DNA from: Marivivens geojensis | GTDB lineage: Bacteria; Pseudomonadota; Alphaproteobacteria; Rhodobacterales; Rhodobacteraceae | Direction of reading: 5' to 3' | NCBI RefSeq assembly: GCF_023540835.1 | Contig: NZ_JALKCU010000001.1 | Coordinates: 930,001 to 994,000 of the forward strand | Length of the DNA stretch: 64,000 nt | Part shown: positions 15,331 to 22,778 of the stretch, piece after piece | How positions within the stretch are numbered: the stretch's first letter is position 1 | How the letters are laid out: each line of letters begins with the position of its first letter | Position numbers and translations under genes: made by a program | The notes under the pieces: model-generated | What the model was told of the DNA's origin: nothing | Database searches by the model: none | Seen by the model: the letters and a program-made list of their open reading frames with translations, nothing else

Positions 15331-16653
15331 TCATTCTTCATCCATCACAACAATCTCACTCAACGGCTTAATCTTAGTTCTGAGTTTATTTCTATATTCA
15401 GTAAACATCTTGCCATATGTCTTACGAACCATAGCTGTCGATGTATGACCTAAAAGGTCTGCTACATCTTCAAGATTGATATCTTCTGAATTATTGATGA
15501 GATTTGTCGCAAATGTATGCCGTGTTGAGTTTGGCTTAACACTTTCCAAGTCATACTGAGGGTCAACAGCTGATTTTGCAAAATCAAACGCCTTGGAATA
15601 TACTTTACGGTTGATGTGAGACTGTCCTCGTGAATGGAAAACATATTTATTATTTTTCTTACGGGGAAGAGTATTGAGAAAATCAACCACTTCATCCGTA
15701 AATGGGATGATCATTTCTTTGTTCGTTCGATTGCGTGCCTTATGGTAACGAAGAAAGAATTCTCGTTTTTCTAAGATGACATAATTATTTGTGTAATCAT
15801 CTTCCCAGCAGAGATCTAAGATGTTTTTCTGGCGTAACCCTGTCATGATACCCAGGGCCACTGCTTTTTTAGCCATAAAATTATGATGTTGGTTCAGTTT
15901 TGTGAAGAACTTAGCAAGTTCTTTAGGTGGGATTGGATTTTTATTAGGTGTTTCTTTATTATATTTAATTCTAATAAATGGATTGGATTGAATCCATCCT
16001 GCTTGAACTGCATGATTAAAGATTGACCTCAAATGATGGCAATCACGGTTTGCAGCATATTTTCCACCTACTTTTTTGCCATTAACAACTGTCTTTGATG
16101 AGCGAATTCTATGAAACATATCGACATCTCTGTAAGTGATGTCTTTCATAGCAACATTTTCGAGCTTTAAGATTTTATAGAATACTTTTGTGCTGCGAAT
16201 AATTTCACGAAGATATTGCGGGTATGTTTTGAAAACTGTGGGATCCTGAAAATTAGAATCTAAAGAATAATCCTTGGATGCGAGGTCTTTAATATATAAA
16301 ATACATCCGACATCGTAGGGCATATCGCCGTCCTGGATTTCCGGTCTTTGGTCAGGTCTGACTTCAGGTGCGTCTGGATCCCATCCTTGTTGCAAACGTC
16401 CTCTGATTTCAGAAGCACGTTTGCGAGCCTCTCGGACTGAGATCTCATCTGATCTTCCAAGATCAATGTCCTTGAGGCGGCGCTTGGGGTTCTCTTCTGA
16501 CTTTGGCAGGTCAGCTCTGTAAGTGAAGACCTTGCTCTTGCCGGTTGCACTGACACGCAGAGCAAATCGTGAAAGGTCGGTGTCTGTGATGTAGTATTGC
16601 TTGCCCGTGGTGGGAGCAGCAGCAACGCTCTCAGCTGTCAGTTTGGTCTTCAT
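15331..16653 (-). CDS. Tyrosine integrase of element 1
   Basis: 440-aa tyrosine recombinase with an N-terminal DUF4102-like arm-binding domain (residues 1-100), core-binding domain and catalytic domain. Catalytic residues: R274 (TGLRQKN), R378 (NSTRHT), H403 (LLGH) and Y413. The first histidine of the usual HxxR box is Asn375 here. It lies at the right end of element 1, 155 bp from attR, and probably recombines the 19-bp anticodon-arm core. Arm-type ATACTACA sites flank it at both ends of the element. Confidence 0.9.
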   Translation of the reverse strand: MKTKLTAESVAAAPTTGKQYYITDTDLSRFALRVSATGKSKVFTYRADLPKSEENPKRRLKDIDLGRSDEISVREARKRASEIRGRLQQGWDPDAPEVRPDQRPEIQDGDMPYDVGCILYIKDLASKDYSLDSNFQDPTVFKTYPQYLREIIRSTKVFYKILKLENVAMKDITYRDVDMFHRIRSSKTVVNGKKVGGKYAANRDCHHLRSIFNHAVQAGWIQSNPFIRIKYNKETPNKNPIPPKELAKFFTKLNQHHNFMAKKAVALGIMTGLRQKNILDLCWEDDYTNNYVILEKREFFLRYHKARNRTNKEMIIPFTDEVVDFLNTLPRKKNNKYVFHSRGQSHINRKVYSKAFDFAKSAVDPQYDLESVKPNSTRHTFATNLINNSEDINLEDVADLLGHTSTAMVRKTYGKMFTEYRNKLRTKIKPLSEIVVMDEE

Positions 16654-16674
16654 CAGAGATGCCTTAGGTGGATT

Positions 16675-16753
16675 TCATACTACATCCATACTACAAAATG
16701 GTAGATCTTGGCGCAATCTGTAGTATGGTGGGGTGGGTCGGAATTCTGTTAAG
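16675..16753 (+). promoter_or_regulatory. Integrase arm-type sites, right end of element 1
   Basis: ATACTACA at 16677-16684 and 16688-16695 (11-bp step), TGTAGTAT at 16719-16726 and GAATTCTGTTAAG at 16741-16753. This repeats the left-end set. It also overlaps the integrase upstream region, so the integrase may repress its own promoter. Confidence 0.7.
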
Positions 16754-16807
16754 TAATTAGAAAACATAGGAAAAAAAATTCACTGGATTTTGGCGAAACT
16801 ATGGTAT

Positions 16808-16858
16808 AACTGATTTGTAATCAGTAGGTCCGCGGTTCGAGTCCGTGTGGGGGCACCA
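16808..16858 (+). pseudogene. 3' half of the host tRNA-Thr(UGU) gene; attR core of element 1
   Basis: Positions 16808-16826 repeat the 19-bp core (anticodon arm) and 16827-16858 give the variable loop, T-arm CGCGG-TTCGAGT-CCGTG, acceptor strand TGGGGGC, A and encoded CCA. The upstream sequence (GGCGAAACTATGGTAT) is element DNA and cannot supply the acceptor and D-arm. Together with 1670-1713 it completes the original tRNA. Confidence 0.92.
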
Positions 16859-16864
16859 CTTCTT
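16839..16864 (+). repeat. attL core of element 2 (26-bp direct repeat)
   Basis: The 26 bp covering the T-loop to CCA end of tRNA-Thr plus CTTCTT are repeated exactly at 31731-31756. Flanking bases differ. This is the classic 3'-end tRNA target of tyrosine integrases and marks element 2 as about 14.9 kb. Confidence 0.92.
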
Positions 16865-16911
16865 CCGATTAAATCCTTATATAGTTGATTTTTAGTGTAG
16901 TTTCTGCCTAC

Positions 16912-16942
16912 TTGGTACTAGCTTTTGGTACTAGGTTGGTAC
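16912..16942 (+). promoter_or_regulatory. TTGGTACTAG arm-type repeats, left end of element 2
   Basis: TTGGTACTAG at 16912-16921 and 16925-16934, then TTGGTAC at 16936-16942. The matching ATGGTACTA copies lie at 31630-31638 and 31653-31661 near attR. Direct repeats near both attachment cores fit integrase arm sites. They end just before the likely integrase start. Confidence 0.6.
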
Positions 16943-16947
16943 AACGC

Positions 16948-18504
16948 ATGCGGCGCATTCAGCAGAAGAACGGAATCAAAAAGTCCCCGACAGGCCATTA
17001 CTCGTTCCGCAAACAGGTTCCCGAGAAATTGCGTGTGTTGTGGGGAAAGCGGGAAGTTAAACTATCGTTGGATACGAAAGATGAAGCTGTGGCCCTTGCT
17101 AGGGGTGCTGTGGCTTTGTCGAAGTTTAATGCTACCGCTAAGACGCTTACCCAACTCCTTGAACGGAGTGATGATGTACCCCCTGCTGAGATTGCTAGAT
17201 TAGCTGATATGCGTGTTCGAGATGTAGGCATTCACCCTGAGCAAGAACCCGTCCTGAAGGCTGGTCATACCCAGCAGGAATACGAAGATTTTAAGATTCG
17301 AGAGCTTGAGTACCTAGAGAAGCGTGAGGCTTACTTGGATATTCTTGCTGATAGCCTAATCGACGAACAGCGACTTCGCAGGGATTACGATAGCGGCAAA
17401 TGGGGGCGTGCCGATTACAAAATGCCGTACCGTGAACCAAGCACGGCAAATGTGTCTGCTGTAGCTCACAGGATAATTTCTGGCGATATAGCGACCACAA
17501 AGTCACCTACACTCAGAGATGCCTTGAACTCGTACATAGCTGACTACAAAGAGCGTAAGGTGCTTGGGAACCCCCGTACCATTCAATCAGCGATTACAAA
17601 TACAACACGAGTATTGTCTCAGTTCGCCAGCTTTATTGAAGGCGGCAGTGAAACGAAGGGTTTCCGTCGTCTGGTAACTAGCATCACCGTAGATGAAGCG
17701 ATTGGGTTCCGAGACTACCTTCGCCTTCAGCACCCTAACTCAGGGACTGGTGATACGAACCTTCGGTACCCCAGTGCTGTATTTAGGCACATCATTGAAA
17801 AGGGGCAGGGGTTATATATTGATAACCACCCAATGCGTAACCCGTTCTTCAAACTTCGCAATAAACAACGAGAAGTGCAGTTAGCTACTAGGCGTTGGCC
17901 TTTGAACCCAGCCGAGTTTGCCAGCTATGAAGCGGCGACGTTGAACGAAAAACCCCACGTTCGGCTGCTGATACTCTTCTTGTTGTACACTGGCTGTCGT
18001 ATCAGTGATGCATATGGATTGGAGGTGAGGGACGTAAATCTCAATGAGAACATCCCTACCATGTATCTTCGTCACAACAAAATCAGGCGACTGGATAAGG
18101 ACGGTATCCAAGCAAATATCCCATTAGTTGGTCCATTGTTGGATGCCCTTAGGGACTACCCTCTATCATCTAAGCCCACTGACCCAGTCTTCCCTGAGTT
18201 TGCATTGTTGAAGTCTGGTCGGGATAGGGCCTCTAGTGAAGCTAATCGGGTTCGTAGGGCTGCTGGAATAACTCGTGAGGGAGTAACCGCCCATAGCGCA
18301 CGACATACATGGCAAGATAGGCTAGACGCTGCGAGAGTGGCTATAGCGGAGAGAGATTACCTTTTGGCCCATAAGACGCAGCAGAGTAGTGCTGTGGCGC
18401 TAGGCTACGGTACAGCTTACCCAGCATCTAATATGTTGGAAAACCAGCTAGCGGCTTTGGCTTGTACGGATTGGGGGGATTTTCGGTTCGACCGTTGTTC
18501 CTGA
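16948..18504 (+). CDS. Tyrosine integrase of element 2
   Basis: 518 aa from ATG 16948; the frame is open from TTG 16885, but those residues lie over the arm-type repeats and are not family-like. The N-terminus (SPTGHYSFRKQVPEKLRVLWGKREV, starting residue 13) resembles DUF6538 integrases. The catalytic domain shows TGCRISDAYGL (Arg), HSARHTWQDRL (His/Arg) and a C-terminal Tyr in ALGYG. It lies 83 bp inside the left end of element 2 and should recombine the 26-bp tRNA 3'-end core. The start is uncertain, as no good Shine-Dalgarno is seen. Confidence 0.88.
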   Translation: MRRIQQKNGIKKSPTGHYSFRKQVPEKLRVLWGKREVKLSLDTKDEAVALARGAVALSKFNATAKTLTQLLERSDDVPPAEIARLADMRVRDVGIHPEQEPVLKAGHTQQEYEDFKIRELEYLEKREAYLDILADSLIDEQRLRRDYDSGKWGRADYKMPYREPSTANVSAVAHRIISGDIATTKSPTLRDALNSYIADYKERKVLGNPRTIQSAITNTTRVLSQFASFIEGGSETKGFRRLVTSITVDEAIGFRDYLRLQHPNSGTGDTNLRYPSAVFRHIIEKGQGLYIDNHPMRNPFFKLRNKQREVQLATRRWPLNPAEFASYEAATLNEKPHVRLLILFLLYTGCRISDAYGLEVRDVNLNENIPTMYLRHNKIRRLDKDGIQANIPLVGPLLDALRDYPLSSKPTDPVFPEFALLKSGRDRASSEANRVRRAAGITREGVTAHSARHTWQDRLDAARVAIAERDYLLAHKTQQSSAVALGYGTAYPASNMLENQLAALACTDWGDFRFDRCS

Positions 18505-18637
18505 ATGTAGCTGAAGACTTGTGTAGGTTTCATATGTTCCTTCAATTTAGAGTTAGTATCGATTTGGGATTGTAGTAGCCCATCAGTTGCGTAACCTTAA
18601 CTCGTTTTTAAGATCACATTTGAGGAGTTTATGAACG

Positions 18638-19102
18638 ATGGCTACCTGTAAAGACTGTGGCAAGACTATTGGGAATTTTGTCGTAGGTGGTAAGTGCTCT
18701 TCTTGCGCCAAGGCATCGTTCGGGCAAGTGAAGACTGAAGAAGAGATTATTGCAGAGGCACTGGACTACAAAATTGGACAAGTCCTTCTGACTACAGAAA
18801 CTCAATCTGATCTAAAGATTTTAAAGAGGATTGAGGTAATTTCTGCGGAAGTAGCTTTCGGGATGAATATCTTTAAGGACCTCTTTGTCGAGGTTCGCAA
18901 CATCGTGGGGGGGCGGTCAAAGGCGGTCCAAGACACAATGCGGGAGGCAAGGAGAACTGCCTTGTACGAACTCAAGCGAGAAGCGCACGAAATTGGTGCA
19001 AATGCGGTAGTAGGCGTAGACTTGGATTATGTCGAACTTTCGGCGCACAGCACTATGGTGATGCTGGTTGCTACAGGGACAGCCGTGGTGATTGAGAAAT
19101 GA
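18638..19102 (+). CDS. Zinc-ribbon + YbjQ-like (DUF74) protein
   Basis: 154 aa. The N-terminus has CKDC and CSSC pairs that would bind one zinc. The rest (from about residue 45: IGQVLLTTETQS..., ending GANAVVGVDLDYVEL) matches the YbjQ/UPF0145 'heavy-metal-binding' domain, whose real function is unknown. Starts ATG at 18638. The next gene overlaps by 4 nt (ATGA), so they form an operon. A common accessory gene; no obvious mobility role. Confidence 0.8.
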   Translation: MATCKDCGKTIGNFVVGGKCSSCAKASFGQVKTEEEIIAEALDYKIGQVLLTTETQSDLKILKRIEVISAEVAFGMNIFKDLFVEVRNIVGGRSKAVQDTMREARRTALYELKREAHEIGANAVVGVDLDYVELSAHSTMVMLVATGTAVVIEK

Positions 19103-19851
19103 AAATAAATCTTTCGTCAATTGCCATGTTGGCGTCGTTAATTGGTGTGTTTGCAACTTTAGCTCGTTCTGACGAAAATCTGGACAATCCAATGGAGGTA
19201 TTAGTCGAGTGTAGTGCTATTTTAGCTAATGAAGATTCAGACTTGACGCCCCAACAGATTGCATCGGCCATCACAAATTGGGAAAATATTAGCAACCGTT
19301 CGGTTGGTCGACGTGCTGCTACCTGTATTACGGAGCTTACCAATCATTTGTGGCTATTTGACGCAGACAGTGGTGTTATCATAAAAGCCAGTGAGCAGGA
19401 GAATGCTGACTGGATTTTGCAAAGTCAGAAGAATGCAGAAATTGAGGAAGCATTGGTACTCCAGCAGTCTGCTGAAAAGTGCGCATTGCTGAGAGAGATT
19501 GAGAAAAATAGTGAAATTGTTGCGAGGTTCGAGGCAGAACTCGAAGAACGACGATTGTTGGCGCAGTCTGAAGTTTTATTGGCGTGCCAAACTTGGTACC
19601 TCGAAGACAAAGTTGAAGCTCTCACCAATTCAGTTTGCCACAGTTACCTAACTGAATTTGGCGTTCCAATTCGTGAAGGTGATGTCACATTTGAGGAGTT
19701 TGAAGCTGCAAGCCAGCTAGGCGCAGAAGCAGGTGCAAAGCTAGACAATCTGTTGTTTGGTGGACGGTCCTCTCAGGATGTCGGTGGTTCGGATTTGGCC
19801 GTGGGAACTAATACGCAAGCAGCATTTTCAGCGACTGATGGCTGTGAATAA
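19099..19851 (+). CDS. Exported coiled-coil protein of unknown function
   Basis: 250 aa with an N-terminal signal peptide (about 1-24, IGVFATLARS-DEN). The middle (about 110-170) is Glu/Ala/Leu/Gln-rich and predicted helical/coiled. Several cysteines (near residues 38, 66, 122, 156, 174) may form disulfides in the periplasm. No family recognised. Cotranscribed with the YbjQ-like gene (ATGA overlap). Confidence 0.65.
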   Translation: MKINLSSIAMLASLIGVFATLARSDENLDNPMEVLVECSAILANEDSDLTPQQIASAITNWENISNRSVGRRAATCITELTNHLWLFDADSGVIIKASEQENADWILQSQKNAEIEEALVLQQSAEKCALLREIEKNSEIVARFEAELEERRLLAQSEVLLACQTWYLEDKVEALTNSVCHSYLTEFGVPIREGDVTFEEFEAASQLGAEAGAKLDNLLFGGRSSQDVGGSDLAVGTNTQAAFSATDGCE

Positions 19852-20034
19852 TCAAGATATAATTGGGTAGCGGTTAATTGTTTAACTTTTGATTGGCTAA
19901 GAAAAGAAGATGAAAGCTTTTGGCACAGTATGGGCGTTTGTAGGTAGTTAATGCTGAAAGAAAATCTTTGTCTCGGATTTGAGGGTGGATATCGGGGCGA
20001 GTGAATTCGTTCAGATGCAATCTGGAGGGGCCCC

Positions 20035-20136
20035 ATGACTTCTGACACTCTAGATGTCCCGACGTCGGGAGAAGTCAAAACGTTCCGACGTCGGTACCTT
20101 TCACCCAGACCTAGCCAACACATTCTTCACTGTTGA
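20035..20136 (+). CDS. Possible 33-aa ORF
   Basis: ATG at 20035 follows TGGAGGGG at a good distance. It encodes a basic 33-aa peptide and overlaps the 3' end of the convergent resolvase gene. The two GACGTC palindromes lie inside it, so the conserved element may be the DNA sites and not the peptide. Weak call, listed because of the strong ribosome site. Confidence 0.25.
   Translation: MTSDTLDVPTSGEVKTFRRRYLSPRPSQHILHC
20058..20094 (+). repeat. Paired CCGACGTCGG palindromes
   Basis: CCCGACGTCGGG at 20058-20069 and CCGACGTCGG at 20085-20094, with centres 26 bp apart, just downstream of the serine recombinase gene. Paired identical palindromes beside a resolvase could be its recombination subsites; alternatively they are regulator sites. 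Confidence 0.5.
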
Positions 20137-20754
20137 GGGATACCACTTCCCACCTCGTGCAGTCTTCACCCCAGTCTTGTTGAGAGTATCAGCTATCTGC
20201 TGAAGGGTTCTCCCTGCCTGTCGTAGAGGTTCGATAGTATCCATCAATTTCATTGCATAGGCGTCTGCTGTTTGTCGTGCAGCTTCATTCAGCTTGTCGA
20301 TGTTGCCTCTGTTACCGCCCAGCTTTCCTGTCCCTTTCATTGGGGCGAGGGCCTGTTTGGTGCGTAGCGAGATGAACTCACGTTCCTGTTCAGCTAACGC
20401 TGCATAGATGTGTAGCTGGAACTTGTCTGCATGAGGCATGGAGGCCACGACAAAGTTCAGCTTCTTTCGTTTGAGGATGTGAGCGATGGTTTCTACATCA
20501 CGGCTGAGACGGTCCAGCTTCGCAACGACAAGCGTAGCGCCTGTCTTCTCTGCTAGGTCTACAGCCTTCCAGAACTCTGGCCTGTCGTCGTCTTTACCAG
20601 ACTTCACATCCTGAAACTCTCCCAGCACTTCGAATGGCACTTCAGCATAGGTGTTGAGGTAAAGTTCGATGTCACGGCGCTGGGCATCAAGTCCAAGGCC
20701 ACTGTCACCCTGACGACGAGTGGAGACACGATAGTAAAGGACGAACTGTTTCAT
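20101..20754 (-). CDS. Serine recombinase (resolvase family), short
   Basis: 217 aa. The resolvase domain has YYRVSTRRQGDSGLGLDAQ with nucleophile S11, LVVAKLDRLSRD, and a C-terminal recombinase-type helix-turn-helix (GRTLQQIADTLNKTGVKTARGGKWY). It differs from the element 1 enzyme. It may resolve element dimers or act on the GACGTC palindromes next to its stop. Start ATG at 20754. Confidence 0.88.
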   Translation of the reverse strand: MKQFVLYYRVSTRRQGDSGLGLDAQRRDIELYLNTYAEVPFEVLGEFQDVKSGKDDDRPEFWKAVDLAEKTGATLVVAKLDRLSRDVETIAHILKRKKLNFVVASMPHADKFQLHIYAALAEQEREFISLRTKQALAPMKGTGKLGGNRGNIDKLNEAARQTADAYAMKLMDTIEPLRQAGRTLQQIADTLNKTGVKTARGGKWYPSTVKNVLARSG

Positions 20755-21164
20755 GATGGATTCCCTCTGTTGAACCCATCATATCAGCACTTTTACAAAT
20801 CTTCAACGTTGGACTCGATTTATAAATTCAGGACGTCATGGTAGCTTTAGGGAAAACAGGCGTTGGGTTGCCCCCTTCAGTGAAAATTAGTCAAGAAGGG
20901 AGCAAAGGATGAAACACTTCCCGCTTAGTGCTTCGAAAGCGCATAGCTAGTTTTGCAATATTCACCCAATGATAGAATGTAGTACAAGTGTAGATTGTTG
21001 TTGAAGTAATGGGCATATTGTTGACCCACTTTTGCCGAGTAAGCTCTAATACAAAACCGTTCCCTATATGGCGAAGCCCGTAGGGTTGAGCCTCTTAAGT
21101 TTAATCTTGAGCATTATAATAATCATTAGGATTATATAACCCATTGTATCTACTATTCTTTATA
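20755..21164. other. 410-bp gap without a clear gene
   Basis: It holds the upstream region of the leftward resolvase and the downstream region of the leftward polymerase-like gene. AT-rich near 21110-21165. I see only weak inverted repeats (around AGCCCGTAGGG) and a 13-codon ORF at about 20909. No convincing gene or RNA. Confidence 0.5.
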
Positions 21165-22688
21165 CTAGTTTAAGTATGTCCCCAAGAGGTCTTCTCTAGC
21201 TGGTAGATCATCATGATTTACTGTGTTTAGGGCTTCTACACTAAGAGGGACTAAGACCTTAAGGCCACTCATCTTGTAACAGTAGTCAGAAATGGTCTCT
21301 CTGAAGACTTGAGATGCAACCTTACTGTCTTTCACCTTTACGATTAGGCAGTCGTGAACTGGATAGGCTGGGATACCTAATGCCATCAAGTGTTCGAGGG
21401 TTAGCATCATCATCTCAGATTCATGATAGCTAAGAAATCCAGAACCATTGAGATAACCAGTTATCTGGCCCTTTTCATCGTACCGTGGTTCTAACATCTC
21501 TAAGGCTGGGATTGTCTGATAGAGGGCATCCCTAAAGTATGACCAGCCTTGATCAGTTAAACCAAAGTCTTCTTCTAGCTCATCGGTGATTGTTGTCTTG
21601 AATGCCTTACCGCTTCCGATGAGTGCCATCACGACAGCCTTGGAGACAGATCGGTTGCGTCTAATCAGTTCCAGTTGGTCTATTAGGGGGTCGTGCTGCG
21701 ACCATGAGATGTTGGTAGCCCATAATGACGACAATTCACTATAAACATCTGACCAAATGTCATCCTTCTTGAGGCCACCGAGCCTATAACCGAGAAGACT
21801 GCTAAACAAAGTTGGTTGCGATGCGTTAATATCAAGCTCACAGACTGGCTCACCATCTATGGTGCTGTACAGGCGTCTCTTGATGCCGTCAGTATTCTTC
21901 TTGATGCCTGTCCAAGCTCCGTAAAGTCGTCCCCCAGCATCCATTCTGCCATCATGGTACACACGTGTAGCACAGGCCGCTGCATGACCATCTTGCATGA
22001 CTAAGGGGTGTTGCTGCCAATACTTATTAAGGCTCTGCAAGCGGCTCTCTGAGGCTCTGTGTGCATCATTAGATAAGTGCTGTGCTTCAGTGGTTTTGTA
22101 GTAAGGCTTCGCCTTATCCAATTTCTTCCTGCGTTCTCTTTGCCCCCTACTTTCAGCCTTGTTTATCTTGATTGTAGGGCGACCAACTTCGATGAACTTC
22201 GCTTCGGGGAGCCAATCAGGAAATCTAGTGAAGTCCAGCTTATACATGGACATCAAAGGATCAGATGACCACTTGTCGTCCTCACCCTTTACAAGGTTGC
22301 TACTGCCAGACCCCGCTACTTTGACGGCCTTGAAATGATCTAGGAGGTACAGGACAACCTTCTTGTAGATGTCTTTGCCTACCAACGGATACAGCGACCA
22401 AGCCTCTCCCTTGAACCTCACGCCAAGGTAAGGTCCTTTATTGTTGTTCCCTTGGCGAATTGTCGAGAAGTAGACTTCCTGTACAGCTTTAAGGAAAGAG
22501 GCTGTGACAACCTTATACTTGATGGCCTTGGTCTTTGTTATAGGCCACGAAGCCTCTCGCATGATCGTCGAGACGTATTCGTTCGTCACTTTGTCGAATG
22601 GCAACCATTGCGGGGTGACGACCTTTGGAAAGGATGGTTGAGGCTGCACAATGGTAGAATTGAGATTTGAACTGACCTTTTGTGCCAC
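21165..22688 (-). CDS. Polymerase-like protein (family A / single-subunit RNA polymerase palm motifs)
   Basis: 507 aa, GTG start at 22688 after CAGGAG. Motifs in the order of the family A DNA polymerase/T7-like RNA polymerase superfamily: RMDAGGRLYG (248-257, compare the T7 RNAP 'DWRGRVY' segment); CELDINASQ (motif A, D286); RNRSVSKAVVMALIG (motif B, K350, G358); and PVHDCLIV (motif C, H445, D446). The protein is short, with no visible exonuclease domain or full T7-type N-terminal domain. It could be an element replication polymerase, a primer-making enzyme or a defence polymerase. Divergent from the nuclease-helicase, 90 bp apart. The superfamily call is mine from motifs and needs a profile search. 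Confidence 0.6.
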   Translation of the reverse strand: MAQKVSSNLNSTIVQPQPSFPKVVTPQWLPFDKVTNEYVSTIMREASWPITKTKAIKYKVVTASFLKAVQEVYFSTIRQGNNNKGPYLGVRFKGEAWSLYPLVGKDIYKKVVLYLLDHFKAVKVAGSGSSNLVKGEDDKWSSDPLMSMYKLDFTRFPDWLPEAKFIEVGRPTIKINKAESRGQRERRKKLDKAKPYYKTTEAQHLSNDAHRASESRLQSLNKYWQQHPLVMQDGHAAACATRVYHDGRMDAGGRLYGAWTGIKKNTDGIKRRLYSTIDGEPVCELDINASQPTLFSSLLGYRLGGLKKDDIWSDVYSELSSLWATNISWSQHDPLIDQLELIRRNRSVSKAVVMALIGSGKAFKTTITDELEEDFGLTDQGWSYFRDALYQTIPALEMLEPRYDEKGQITGYLNGSGFLSYHESEMMMLTLEHLMALGIPAYPVHDCLIVKVKDSKVASQVFRETISDYCYKMSGLKVLVPLSVEALNTVNHDDLPAREDLLGTYLN

Positions 22689-22778
22689 CGTAAAACTCCT
22701 GAAATACCATTACGTGTTGAGCTAGCTTGCAATAATCATCAGGATGAGGCCACGACCTTTTTGTTTCTGAGGTAAGCC

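Noticed and set aside
21165-22688. Phage origin of the polymerase-like gene as part of a prophage
   Set aside because: No capsid, terminase, tail, lysis or phage-repressor genes occur in element 2, so it is not a prophage as seen here.
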